A DNA stretch of 64,000 bases, taken from the NCBI RefSeq assembly GCF_963678635.1, contig NC_087066.1, positions 38,883,755-38,947,754 of the forward strand, in the 5' to 3' direction. Origin of the DNA: Symsagittifera roscoffensis (Eukaryota; Xenacoelomorpha; Acoela; Convolutidae). The position numbers and the translations under genes are program-made. Below, one piece after another: positions 23,909 through 35,925 of this stretch. The stretch's first letter is position 1. Each line of letters begins with the position of its first letter. A model generated the notes under the pieces. The model saw nothing but the letters and a program-made list of their open reading frames with translations, had not been told where the DNA came from and made no database searches.

Positions 23909-24784
23909 CAGTAGCCAGATCCGGCTCGACTAAAGATCTCTCAAGGAAAAAGTGGGTTCCGGGTGAACCCAGGTCTCCAGGTCCTCGCTCATCTGTTCTT
24001 GAGCTACTCTATCGAGACTAAAACGTCCGCTCTCCCTGGGGGCTTGGTCCACTTCCATCTTTGACTCTGGCCTAGATCTCACCAACAGGTTTCAATTGGT
24101 GTTCTAACTTTACGGTCTTTGTCGCTCCCCATTTCCTGCTGTCTTCTCTGCAGTCGCTCAAGTTCCGAACGAGTCTGTTTCAAGTACGGCTTTGTCCCTT
24201 TCAAGAGCAGCTTGATCCCTGTCAAGTGCAGCTTTTTCCCTCTCAAGAACAGCCTGATTTCTTTCATGAGCAGCTTGATCACGTTCCTTCTTGGTATTGC
24301 CCAACTCTCTTCTTAGTTACCGAAGTCCGGATATGCCTCCTCCGTCTGTTGAGATTGTATGATTGATGAGGTTTTGCTGGTGGACTGAGCCCCGGTCCTT
24401 GTGGTTGGCCTGGTCGGGAGGAGAAACTCCCCAGCACCATACTCAGCAGTGTTGCTCAAGCCAAGGATTCCTTGCCAGTTCGAATCCTCTCAGGCCTCCA
24501 TCTGTACTCCATGACAGGCAACTTATCTGCTCCTGGTTTGATTTTCCATCCGACGTATAGCCCACCATCAGCACTGCTTCTGTCGCTGACTTCTTGCCTT
24601 CTCCTTGAGACTCCAGCTCCAAGATGGCATTCAACATCACTGCCATCCTCTCTTCCACCTGAGAGTTGTCCAGATCCGTTAGACTACTGTCCAACTCGTC
24701 AAGCATGGGCTTTCACAGCGCCGCTGGCATCAACTTCCAGAAACGATCGGAGATTTTTGAAAACATTATCGGAGATTGTTGAAT

Positions 24785-24853
24785 ACTCAAGAAAATACCT
24801 TAACAGTTTATCACTCAAGAAGATACCTTAACAGATTATCACTCAAAAAATAC
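24785..24853. repeat. 28-bp direct repeats between the macro-domain end and the gag-like start
   Basis: Two full copies of ACTCAAGAAAATACCTTAAC... (24785-24812 and 24813-24840) and a partial third (24841-24853), differing at two positions. They sit just upstream (on the minus strand) of the gag-like start, in what could be an LTR or 5' leader. Confidence 0.85.
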
Positions 24854-25257
24854 TGTACTGCAGCGTGAGTTAATGAGTCCTAACATATGCTCTTGCAATT
24901 GAACTCGGTCTTCTCTGTTTGATTCCTGTTGATTATCAACCAAAATGAATCTGAAAACAGAATTGAGTTTTAAACCTGTCCATTTTAACCACCATTATAA
25001 ACCCCCTCTACAGGCTTCTAAAATTTCTTTTAAACAGTTTTGATAAAAAGGTTTTTTCGATAGCCCATTCCTTATCCCAGTGAGCTAAACATCATACTTG
25101 CGTGCATCAATCCAAATGCTCAATTTAGGTATAAAGCCATGCATATCTGTTTATGTTTCAGCATCATCAATTTGGAGTGGTATTTTGATTGTCACAGGAC
25201 CCTCGCGTGTACTCAAAACCCAAGCCACATCTGAAGACGTTTGTATTGTTTCGAGTT
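24854..25257. other. Non-coding spacer, candidate LTR/leader region
   Basis: About 400 bp between the macro-like segment and the 28-bp repeats have no recognisable coding content. As this spacer sits between a pol end and a gag-like start on one strand, it is the expected place of an LTR or internal untranslated region. I could not pair it with a second identical LTR in the window. Confidence 0.35.
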
Positions 25258-25720
25258 TCATGCAATACTCAGGTAATATTTCTTGTGTAGATGTACCATT
25301 GTTTCCGTTTCCGCAAAGAACCCGTGCAGGACAGCATACAGCTCTCGGGGGTTCAATCTACCTCTATTCGGATTGTAAACTGGTATCGAGACCTCTTTTA
25401 CCCCCATTTCCACTAGAAAGTCCCTTAGTTGCGTCAGGGCTAGTACCGCATGTTCAGGATCCATCACGTTCCTCTCACTGACCCTCGTCACCAAAAAGCA
25501 CAAATACTTGTATGGCACTTCTGAAACTGAGGGTGGGGACACTGCCAGGCCTCCCAATCCTGGTCTCTGTCCAAACAGGAACTCTAAATTCGGGTATTCT
25601 CCTATGAAATCAGCTTCTGGTGTTGAAGCTCATATCTGGTGTTATGCAGATTCCACTGGTCCGGTCTGACAAGATGAAATCACTGTCCGTGATCACGATT
25701 TCTCCGAGTATTCATTTGGT
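25258..25720 (-). pseudogene. Macro-domain-like segment downstream of a Gypsy integrase
   Basis: Minus-strand translation gives DFILSDRTSGICITPDMSFN, then after a one-base frame change near 25618 EYPNLEFLFGQRPGLGGLAV, YKYLCFLVTRV, LTQLRDFLVEMGVKEVSIPV and LYAVLHGFFAETETMVHLH. Order and spacing match a macro (ADP-ribose binding/hydrolysing) fold: N-terminal sheet, CxSxDxxx loop, FG...GGxAV, a Y-x-L-V-T-K-like strand, a helix, the V-x-x-I-x-I-P strand where the loop should read RIGCGLD (here YNPNRGRL), and the final F-x-x-T-x-x-x-V strand. The catalytic/ADP-ribose loop is thus altered. One frame of 99 codons is open (25258-25557). A viral-type function against host ADP-ribosylation would be speculative. 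Confidence 0.65.
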
Positions 25721-28700
25721 ATCCCATACTTGGTCTTGAAATTTCTTCCAATGGTAGGCTCGAGTTTCTCCTGCTCCAATTCCAGTCCACAGGTTTCTCT
25801 CGTTTCCCTGATTTTCTTTATAAAATATATTTTTGGTGTGGGTAAGTCCTACCCCCACTACCCGGACAAAAATATTTATCGACATCCCCGTCGATGGTGC
25901 CGAGCTCAAGTTATCTGCTGGTATATCTAATGGTCGGTCCGTCACTGTCCAGCTAAACAATGTGCTTTTTTTGCTTCATGTGTTTGGCTGCGGATATTTC
26001 GGCTTGTTGAATGCTTTGTTTCTCATCCCCATCGGTTGGCAGGCCATGTATCCACTCTAGAATCCTCAAGTTTGTGTGCTCCCTTTTTTGGGTCTTTTCT
26101 AGATCCCTTTCTCGTTCTGGCACACTGTGGTCCTTCTGCCAGAAGTTTTCATCATCATTAATGATCAGCCTATCATTGTCTGAGACTAAGTCACCCATGC
26201 TCGCCAAGTTTGTCCCTATCTCGTCTGGCTTTATCTTGTCAACCAAGAAGTCGTCACCATATCTTTTGCATCTCATGCTGGTCTTTTTGCGCCCATCTCA
26301 TCTTGTATCCATTGTCATGGGCTTGTCCGGTTCTATCCACTCAGGCACTTGATTCTGATTAGGTTCATTCCAATCCTATTCTGCAAAAGAGCCTTCTTCC
26401 GAGTGGACTTCTCTCTTTTCATTTTCACCCATGCTCTTGTTCTCGTTGCCATCATTTTTCTCTCTGGTGCCCTTCTCGTTCACCTCACATGCCGGTTCGA
26501 CTAACAGAAATCCATGGTCTGAGGTACGCACCAATCCTCCGGTGACGGGACATGAGGCTTCAGATTTTCATAGTGAGCGGCGCGCTCTGTGCTCAAGCGG
26601 TAGAACCGACCCTGCTGGTGTACTTCTGTTATCATGAAAGCTCCTCTCCGTTTCTCTAATAACTTCTTTGTTCCCTATGGATTGATAACGTACTGAAACA
26701 CCCAGACATTTTGAACTACAGCATACGGTTTTGCTTGTAAAATTTTCCCATCGTACTTTTTTCGTTGTCTCATCTGTGCTTGGGCTGTGTTTCTTCTTCA
26801 CAGTTCGTTCAACTCTTCTTGCCTTTCGATTGCCTCATTACGTAGGCTTGGGGTGAAATCTTTTGCCCCTCTCATTGTGGGTGGAAAAATGTCAATGGCA
26901 TTGCCCTTTCCCTGCCTGTAAGCATCATGAATGGACTGATCCCCGTTGCCGAGTGTTGAGTGCTGTTGTAAGCTCCCACCACTTGCGGCAAGTACTTGTC
27001 CCAATCCGTCATTTACCTCGAGCAGTACACTCTAAGCAGTTTCACTAGTGTCATATTTTGCCATTCTACCAGTTCATTCGTCTCTGGGTGGTGTATCGTC
27101 GAGTGTGCTTGGGCAATGTGAGATCTTTTCATCAACTCCTTCGTCAGATCCCCAACGAAGTCTTTTCCGTTTTCTGATTGAGAGTTCATGGGACCTGAGT
27201 CCGGTCTTGAGACTAAGTGTGTGATTAAGTGATCGCAAGTTTCTTCCGAAGAGGCCGTTTGGCACGTTTCTGCTCCCGCAATTTTCGTGACGTGGTCTAT
27301 GTTACCAGTTTCTGATTATATCCCGTTTCTGTCACGCAGATTTTTGGTGGTCTATCTGCACGACCTCATTGAATTCTGAGCTTTCCACCGACTTGAGTGG
27401 GAACTTCATCTTCTTCGTGTCTTTCACTTGCAGACATGGCGAACATACACTGGCCTATCTTTCGCAAGCTTTCCTCATTGCAGACCAATCAAATCGGTGC
27501 AGTATTCTTTGTTGAACTTTGTCTAATCCTTGATGTCCCATTCGATCATTCGACCTTAATAGCACCTCCGCCTGATACAGCTGTGGAAGTATGATGAAGT
27601 TATGTTTATGAAGTGTTTCTTTTTCATCTCTTCTCATGCATGCCGCCACGCCATCCGCCGTGCGATATATAAGTCCCGTTGGTTCCCTGTAGAACTGGTT
27701 CAATATCTTGTGGCTATCTTCCTCCAGATCCCCACTTTTTTTACCCCGGTCCGGATCCGACTGTAGAGATGGCTAGTCATCTTGTCATTCTTCTGTGCTC
27801 GTACCAAATCTGTTAGCTTGTACATCGCCTTCACATGCCCCTTCAGTGTCATCATTTGCCCTGTCATTTCTCCAGGGTTGTCGATACCAACTCATAATTT
27901 GACAGTCACTATCCTGCTCAAGATTTTCCTGTCAGTCTCGGACTCTAGACTTGTCGTGATGTTTGAACTGCAAGAGAACTCCCTGAAAGGTTTCCTTGAC
28001 GCTGCTATCATCTCTAGTTCTTCTCCTCCGATTGTATCATCACAGTCTAGGTTGTATTTTCCAGATGAGGGGTTTGTCTGCACTTCTGTATCTTGATTCC
28101 TCCTCTTTGCTTCCGCTAGTACCATGCACAAGTTGTCTTGCTCATCTTTACTTCCCATCGAACTTTCGTCCGGTTTTTTTGACTCCCGGGACAAACTTTC
28201 TGCTTCACCTTCTTCTTCCTTTAACAACCACCCCCCGGACTCTTGATCTGTTTTGAGCTCTTCAGCCTCCTCCTTGAATGACATTTTTTCCACCTCAGAT
28301 GTGTCTCCATGAGTACCTCCTCTGGGATTTTCTCGACTAATGTCCGCAGCACTTCTTTACTCTCTGCCCTCCAAATGGTTGTCTTCGCACGTACCCACTT
28401 TGGTTCTCTTTATTATCGTGACTTCCGGTTTATTATCATTTTCACTGGTGTTCAAGGGTTTGTCATCGGCTAGTTTTTGAAGCAAGATCAATAATTTTTG
28501 TCCCACTACTGTTCTCCCTTTCTCAAGTTCATCTAGGTCATATTTCTTCGCCTTCAACGTTTTCCTTACTAGTTTCTACTTGAGCAAGAGTTCCATTGGC
28601 AGTCTTGTTTGCGTCCCTAGAATCGTTGTCTCCCGGTGTTCTGTAGGCAATTCAGGGTGACCCTCGATTGGTTTCCCCGACTTATCGAGCCATCTCGAGA

Positions 28701-28859
28701 GTGGTAAGCTCTCATATGTCCCCTTGTCCATGAAAAACATTCCATATTTACTTCAGGCCTGTCGGCTTCCCTTTGCTCTTGCCTCTCGTAAAATTCCGTT
28801 TTCTTGCTCAGGCTGTCTTCATTTTGCTGATTTTTTCTTATCTTGGGCTCAATTATCAT
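25721..28859 (-). pseudogene. Gypsy-like pol 3' part: linker, integrase and C-terminal tail
   Basis: Minus strand. An acidic linker (27892-28293) precedes LVRAQKNDKMTSH and the integrase H2C2 finger: ILPQLYQAEVLLRS, RMGHQGLDKVQQRI, RFDWSAMRKACER and, after a TAG in place of tryptophan, CSPC. The core has FNEVVQIDHQ (first Asp), QSENGKDFVGDLTKELM (TDNG box, here SENG with Glu for Asp) and THHPETN-like ELVEWQN (Glu box), then YLPQVVGAYNSTQHSATGISP and MMLTGRERAMP. A tail with GSG and acidic runs follows to the macro-like segment. Stops and shifts occur about every 100-200 codons. No RT is visible: upstream of 28859 composition changes to AT-rich, so the 5' part of pol is missing. Confidence 0.8.
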
Positions 28860-28959
28860 ATTGCAAATAACACGCGTGCTACACTTGCTTGTTTTTTGTT
28901 ACTTGTGTGTGTATTGCGCATGTGTTATTGATTCATTTCAATAATGAGAAGAGAAATCC

Positions 28960-31560
28960 AAGAAAATTAAACATTGCGTATTATACACTTGATCTTTCTA
29001 AGATGTAGTAGGGCCATCCAAGAAAGGCGAGGAGTTCGTTCTTTCAATTTTCAAAACTAAAAATATTAATAGATGAAATAACTTTTGGACGGTATTTTTC
29101 ACCGTTTAAATAAATGTAATTTTTTATATCTTTAAAATATCAACTGTAGTCTTGTGTATAGATGTCTGAAAATATCCTGCGGTTTCCGCAAGTTTTCTTA
29201 AATTCTGGTCAATGGATTGTCTTTGTATTATATTGATTTTGTAAGAAATTCTTGAAATTGTTGAGTGCGGATGTGATGTTGTATATTGGATCTAGAGAAT
29301 ATACCTATTGATTGTAAATCTATATTTGCGTTTCTAGCAATAGCTCTGATATTTTCTTGTGAACATTTTTTAATGGTGGCATAAATGTAGCATATAGTGT
29401 GAGAGGATAGTATTTATCTTCATCTGGAATTAACTGTACAACATTGTAGCTATTTTTAGATCCAAATGGGACGGCTGTATCTGTATCCCAAAAAAAATGT
29501 TCGCCTAGAAAGTGTGTCAACAAAGTGCACTTTTTTTTGTAGAATATAGGGGTTCTTTTTTAGGATCTTTTATCCTCAAATACACATCATGGTGATATTT
29601 TTTTCGTACATGTGTAAAAAAACAATATATTTCCTTCATAGAATATAAAATTTGATCTGTTTCCAGATAAAAAATATCCTGCATAAGGTTATTTTAATAC
29701 TGCAAGTGCAAGTGATTGTAAAATTTGTGTTCGTCCAAGTTCACATGAATGATGAAACGTTTCTAGTTCTGAGAGTGACATTTCTTGAAAACTTCTGCTT
29801 TTTGTTTAGTACAATTTCATGTGTAAGTGAACTTCGTAGTGAATTGCACCAAAATAGGTATTGTTCATTAGTGAACGTTCTTGTAAACGTGTGCTGCTTT
29901 TGTCTTGTGGGCAAAGTTTTCTACCAGTATTTCCTGTGTTTTGCAGAAATGTTACTGGGATATGAGATTTTTCGTCATCATATTGTGATACGTTGGATAT
30001 TGGTTACTTATACTTTTCCTGTTTTCTTTTGGAAACTTGTTTTGTATTCGACAAGAATTTTTGAGTATTGTATTTTATGAAGTGGAGTTTTAAATTTGCA
30101 AGCGAGTTCTGTTTTGGGGCAAATTTGAAAACGTGTCGATTTGTTTTATATTCCATCGATAATGTTGTAACAGGGCTTAATGTTGTAATTTTATCAGGGC
30201 TTACTTTATCATAAGCAAACATTCAATGAAGTATTTTCAACGAAATTTTATCATACTTGCGTGCATTCTTGCAATTTGAAATGTTGTACATGTGTCTTCG
30301 GGGAACCATACAATAGTTGCTTGTGTTCTTGTTGTTGTATCGCAAAAGCCTGGTCATTTTTGCAAGATAATCGTATACTTCATATCCTTTGTTTTCTGTG
30401 TCAGCTTTGCAATTAGAATATGTGTTAATTCCAATGTGTGTTATCCAATTTTTTATCATGGAGATTATACGATAATGGTCCATGTGCGCCGTGAAACGGG
30501 TATTCATTGTCTATTTTATATGACCTTGGTAGCTTCCAAGTTCTACTTGGTGTGCAGAGTCTGGAAAAACTTGAAAATTTAACAATTTCCGGTTTGTGCC
30601 TTTATTTGTTTATTTATTTATTTTAATCGTTGAAGTTCGTTTGTCACATTTTCAGGGTTAAAATTTAGAAACTTTTCTAAATTGCTTTGATAGAAAGACT
30701 CGTGATCAGGTCTATTTTTGTTTCCTTCTGAAACTTGGGAACAATGTACGTTTTGTTTACTACTGAGACTTGAGAATATTGCTGTGAATTTGTATCCTGT
30801 TAAGGTTGTAGCTCGGGCTTTTGATTAATGTGTCGCTTTTATATTCGTTGTTTCGTTTTCTTGTGGTTCGGATTCGCATTGAGTTGCTTGGTTTATGGCA
30901 TAGTGAAAGGTTTTTTGTTCGATTTCTTCACAATCACAATCATACATAGTGTGTGACTAATAAATCTCGAGGTCCTGTTCGAGGAAAAGGGTTTTTATGA
31001 TGTCTTTGTTCTGAAAAAAAAGAGGAGGGGGGCTTGGAGGAAAAAGAATATTAAAAAATACATGTGTAGGATAGTCCTGAATATGGGTTATAGAATGTGA
31101 TAAATCCAAGTGTCTTTTTCGTATATCTATCGTATTTATAGATAATTTTTGTTGTGATAAATGGAGGAGGTAATGATTGAGCTTTTATATTTGGTGGAGC
31201 TACGGGGAGAAGGTGATGTACTAAATTATTTAATTTTATTGTTATTTCAAAATTAAGTGTTATATTGTCTTGTGCAAGGATTTGTATGATGTGTTCCTGT
31301 ATGTCTTTGTGAATATCGTGTCTATATTGTGTTCTGTTGTGTGCCCCATTATGTAGTCTCTTGCTATCAAGATGTTGACCAAATAAGGGAGGAGGTGCTA
31401 CGAAAGTTTTCCAATCTAATCGTATGGGTATATTTTTGGTTAAAAGTTCTTTATATCTATTGTCTAACTTTGTAGGAAAATTTAGAGGAAATATTGTTGT
31501 TGGGGTTTGATTTATTGTTGAAGGGCTTGAATGTAGTGATAAAGTTTCTGGTAATGACAA
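28960..31560 (-). pseudogene. Decayed env-like region of an AT-rich Gypsy-type provirus
   Basis: Several minus-strand ORF pieces follow the pol of the element at 31.6-35.7 kb: 31051-31560 (169 aa, proline-rich, with a long helical part), 30223-30507, 30004-30222 and 29320-29523 (the last with a tryptophan- and aspartate-rich stretch). Position after pol and a few spaced cysteines suggest an env-type third ORF, as in errantiviruses. I see no clear signal peptide, fusion peptide or intact frame. The region is broken by many stops and shifts. Confidence 0.4.
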
Positions 31561-33172
31561 AGATGTATCCGATGAGACTTCTATAGGGTTGTTTACCTTG
31601 AGTGAAAGGTTGTATCATCCAATGTGGGAGACGTTGTGTTGAAGTTGGGGGTTAAAAGGATTTTCACGAACTTTTTTGGATGTGGGAGTTAATCTTAAGT
31701 AATCCGATGGTATGTTCGGAGTATTTTGTTGTGAGGTAGATTGTAATATGAAGAGGTACCTTGAAATGTATTACTGGAAAGATCTACAGGAATTGGGTTT
31801 GGTGATGAGGTTATATTAGAATGAACTATGGGAGATGTGAAATTTCAATTACGTCTTGGATATATGATTTGATATATGATTTGATATATGATTTGATTTG
31901 ATTGAATATATGATATTGTAGATGTCTGATTTTGGTTTCGACTAGATTGTCCTGATCTATTAAGGTCTTGCTGAAGAGATGGGTATATTTTGTATATTGG
32001 CTTGTATTGTGGTTCGTTTAGAGGTGCGTGGCGAACTACGGGTACTAAAGGTTCTGATAATAAAGCGTGTCTTTCCTCAAATGTATATGAGTTTTCTTGA
32101 AATAAAATACGTGTTGAAGATTGGGAGTGATTTGTCTGACTGCATGTTGGTGTTGTTGGAGATTCCTGGGGTGTCGTAGTTGGTGGGGACTGTTGTGTTG
32201 GTTGTTGATTACCAATTTTGAAAAGTTCTCCAATTTTTATTTATGAAGAAAATTTATGCTGATTGATTCTTCTATGAAAAAGATTAAACGTATTGTTGCT
32301 AGTGCAATAATTTTTATCGCATTTCCTGTACATTTGCATATTGTCAAAATTAGGGAGACTAAAAATGTGAAAAACATCACCAAAAGAAGAAAAATGTCTT
32401 TCTTGTTGAATAGATGTCTTAACATTTAAATAGTTGTTGAAATATCGTACCTGAGGAGGTGGTCAAAAATTTTTGAGAAGTTGAGGCAGACTTTTTGTAG
32501 TAATTAAGAAATTACGAATTAACTGCAAAAAATATGAAGAGAAAAATTTTTGAAATTATAATTTTGAGGAGTCTAATTGATTGAGAAAAAGCAATTGAGA
32601 AATGATTCGTTCTTGCCGATTAATTTTTTATTTTTTGAGACCAAATTTGAGTGTGGTTGCAATTTTTTATTAATTTTTGACAAGTGGGTGGATATAGGCA
32701 ATTTTTGTTGGGGAGAAGTGTAAGGGTCTAAGAATGAGCTTTCTAATTTTTTTTAATGGGATGGTCGGGTGTATTCAGGAGTTATTCGTACAGTTGGTTG
32801 AATGATCATGTCCTAGTTCTACTTAAGGCTAATTTAGTATTTTTCCTTGAGGGAAATTTGGAGTGTATTTTGGGACAATATTGTTGATCTTTGTTCTAGT
32901 TGATAGGGGAGGGGTTGTAATATTTAGATTTTGTTTATTTCGGTTGTCAAATCTAAGCTTGTTGCTTATTGTTGACCTGGAGGTCTTCAAGTTGTAGTTT
33001 TATATAAGTTTGAAGTCTGCAAATTGTCAGCTAAAGAAGTGGTGTCAGAATGGGGTGATGTTTAAATAGTTTCTGGTTGGGTAAAGTAGAACTAGTTGTT
33101 CAAGAGTGTTAGCATGATTTTTCATAAAAGAGAAGAAAGGTTTATTGTAATTTGAAAGTTTAAAATGATCAA
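31561..33172 (-). other. AT-rich junction between pol end and env-like region
   Basis: No ORF longer than about 65 codons. An iterated TGATTTGATATA-type tract occurs at 31860-31915. Presumably eroded provirus sequence. Confidence 0.4.
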
Positions 33173-35724
33173 TTAATTAGAAAGTGGTTTTTGAAATTCA
33201 ACTTTCTTTAATATTTTAGATTGTGGAATGAAGGTTTTGTAATCTTTTAGTGGTTGATTTTTAAGTCGCGTTTTCGAATTTTTTTTTATTTCTTGTGGTA
33301 AAATTGTTTGTTCCAATTTTCGGTTTTTTCTTTGTTTTTGAGGTATTTGTTTATTGCTTATTTCTTGAGATTTCAGTCGGGTATTTTTTATTTCTTTTTC
33401 TTTGTTCAAATAATTGTGTTGAGCAATTTGCATCATTTGTCCGTTGGTGATTATTGTCTGAGTTGTCGTGGACAACTTTGAGTACTGTAAAGGAGCATAA
33501 CTGTGTTAGTTCGCGAAGAGCGTGTTCTTTTGAGTAGTAAGGTAAGAGATTGTTTCTGTGATGAAATATTTCCAATTTGTTTAAATCAAAAAGTTTATAT
33601 GTTATATCAGCGGGTTTTCCTACGATTTGAAATGGTCCTTTTCGGATTGGTTGTAGTTTTTTGGATATTCCTTTCTGTGTTACAAAATTTAGTATTAAGA
33701 CATACGTTCCGATTTTTGAGTTTGTAGCTAGTGTGGATCGTGAATTTGTTTGGGATTGAACATCCTGTCATTGTAATAGTTTTTCGGCTAGTTTTTGACA
33801 AATTTTATTGTGTTTTTTTAATCTCTTTTAAATATCCATTCAATAATTTTAAGGTTTTTGGGTGATGAAAATGATCTTCATCGTGTGTATGTAATGGTAG
33901 ATTATAACTAAATGATTCTTTTGTAGGTTGGCAACAACCTTGTGTGTTTTTTGGGGAGTTTGCTGCAAACGTTATTGTTTTCCGCAGTTTTTGATTAAAA
34001 ACAATTTCATAAGGTGATAGTCCTAAGGTTGTTGTTATCTGTGAATTATAAGCTAAGGGGAATAATTTTACATCTCTTGACCATTGAGTGTATTTTGTAT
34101 CATTTCCATTTAGGATACATCTGAGGTATTCTTGTATTTTTGTAGTGAACGGTTCATTCTTTGACTAAACCATTAGTTCATGGGACATGAGACGTTCGTG
34201 CTTTATGTTTATTGTTGTAAAGATGGCATAAAATGATGATTTCATTTTTTATGAATTTAGTGCCATTATCGGTGACAAGGATTTCTGGTAATCCAATTTT
34301 TGCTATTCAGCGTTCATCAAAAATTGTATATGCTTAATAGGCATTACAATGAGGTACTGGGTTGACTGCAACATAATGTGAAAATGCATCAATTATAACC
34401 TCTATTTATGAGTTTCCTTCTGAAGAGGGTGATATCGGTCCTTTATGTATCAAATGAGATTCTGTGGTTAAAATATAAACTCTGTCCTTTAAAATCTAGT
34501 TTTTCTGTTATTTGTTTCTGATGTGGATGTGGTTTATTTTACTTGCATGTTATGCAGTCGTTGCATAATACTTTGATCCAAATCGGTACATTTGGAAAGT
34601 AAAAACTTGAGTATGTCTTTTCGGATCCTGCAAGTTCTTTTGTGTTTAAGTACTGTGAAATGTGAAATGCTAGGAGTATCATACATAGTGGTAACCAGGG
34701 CACTCTTAATTCAGGCGTTTGATATTCTAAAGTATTTGTATTCTCGTTTATAGATGTATTATTAAATTTTCTGAAATATCTAAGAAGTGTTTTGTTTCCT
34801 AGAATTGTGATATTTGATTTTATGGGTTTTGTTTTGTAATTCTGCCAAGAATTCTGATGTCTAATAACTGGGTCAAGGTTTGGTTGTTTTTGTAGTAGTT
34901 CCTGTGTTATTTTTTCTGTGGTTGGCACAAAGATTTTTTCAATTTCCATTTTTGAAAGAGTTATTTTATCTAGGGGGTCATGTAGGTTAAAAACTTGATT
35001 TATTGTGTATTTTGAATTGATATCTGGAGGTCCTGATAATTGTATATTATCAGTTAGATTTTCTTTTTCTATTAGAGGGAATAGGTCAGTCCTATATTCT
35101 TTTTGTCTTAGTGTTCTTTGTTTGTATTGTTTTTGATCCATGATGAATATGGTATCGGTTTAAATGTAGAGTTTCTCAATAAGTGTACTTCGTAGTGATT
35201 ATTTTTGCAATCTAAATATAATGGAAAGTGTTATAAATTATTTTTATGTGCATGATCAACGTCAGTTTTTACTGCATATTTGCATTTTAATCGTGGCGAT
35301 GTTTCGTCTTTTGCAAGAAAAAACTTAATATTTTGTGGTATTTCTACTGTTGTTTTTCTTGTTAATAACTCAGGTGGTGTGTTTCTACTGAGTGTGTCTG
35401 GCAATGCAACATTTTTTTCCTGCAGTCCAAACTATATGTAGGTTTGGGAATTTCATTGAAAATAATTGAAATTTATAAACTTTGTGCTTTGGATTTGATT
35501 TTTGTGTAAAAAGAAAAATTATAGGTTTATGGTGTGTAAATAGAACTGTTGGATGTTTTGATCCAAGTTTTAAAAATTCATAATCTGTGACAGTATTTTT
35601 TATAGCTGTGCATTCTATCATAAGTGTAGAGAGTCTAAGTTCAACTTGTGTAAATAGTCTTGAGTTTGCTTGAATAAGATTCATTTTATTTGTTCCACTG
35701 TGTGATGGTGATAATGCTGCGCCT
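33173..35724 (-). pseudogene. AT-rich Gypsy/errantivirus-like pol: RNase H end, integrase, tail
   Basis: Minus strand, cut at its 5' side by the N gap. The RNase H tail is in 35385-35720 (ECTAIKNTVTDYEFLKLGSK, HHKPIIFLFTQKSN, KFQLFSMKFPNLHIVWTAGK), ending with an LPDTLSRN-type site after a shift. The integrase zinc finger is in 34539-35141 (ISQYLNTKELAGSEKTYSSF, LCNDCITCK). The core around 34200-34290 reads VTDNGTKFIKNE, followed by a WTNGLV stretch and, after shifts, PLAYNSQITTTLGLSPYEI. The C-terminal tail (33351-33575) ends IFHHRNNLLPYYSKEHALRE and is lysine-rich. Multiple stops make it inactive. The family is a Gypsy lineage with env, widespread in invertebrates. Confidence 0.75.
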
Positions 35725-35924
35725 NNNNNNNNNNNNNNNNNNNNNNNNNNNNNNNNNNNNNNNNNNNNNNNNNNNNNNNNNNNNNNNNNNNNNNNNNNNN
35801 NNNNNNNNNNNNNNNNNNNNNNNNNNNNNNNNNNNNNNNNNNNNNNNNNNNNNNNNNNNNNNNNNNNNNNNNNNNNNNNNNNNNNNNNNNNNNNNNNNNN
35901 NNNNNNNNNNNNNNNNNNNNNNNN
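35725..35924. other. Assembly gap (200 N)
   Basis: Exactly 200 N bases, a conventional placeholder. The left side is the 5' truncated Gypsy-like pol. The right side begins flush with the right inverted-repeat arm. Everything inferred about adjacency across this point is conditional on the scaffold join. Confidence 0.99.
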
Positions 35925-35925
35925 C

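Larger units (their letters stand above)
16698..24706 (-). pseudogene. Very long gag-like ORF of a Gypsy-like element, with SGNH hydrolase and coiled coil
   Basis: Minus-strand coding remnants run almost continuously for about 8 kb with many frameshifts and stops, from MLDELDSSLTDLD (24706) to SVNSDEI (16698). In order: an acidic N-terminal part; a heptad-rich coiled coil near 24100-24300 (repeated R-D-x-A-A/V-L-E-R units); an SGNH hydrolase (22990-23908); a second SGNH-like block with FAGINDH (21508-22840); a hydrophobic helical stretch (21128-21403, LLLALYLVFPRYLF); a lysine- and arginine-rich part; and a C-terminal region conserved in the right arm (YERRVKLSLRGDGNSLEV, NHIEKNQKEYRHLLAKIGP in the copies). 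It follows, on the same strand, the pol end of a Gypsy-like element after a short non-coding gap, the place expected for gag in a head-to-tail arrangement. Structural role is inference. GC content is well above the flanks. Confidence 0.6.

Noticed and set aside
24470-24490. GTTCGAATCC resembling a tRNA B box
   Set aside because: It falls in the gag-like coding frame with no A box or cloverleaf around it.
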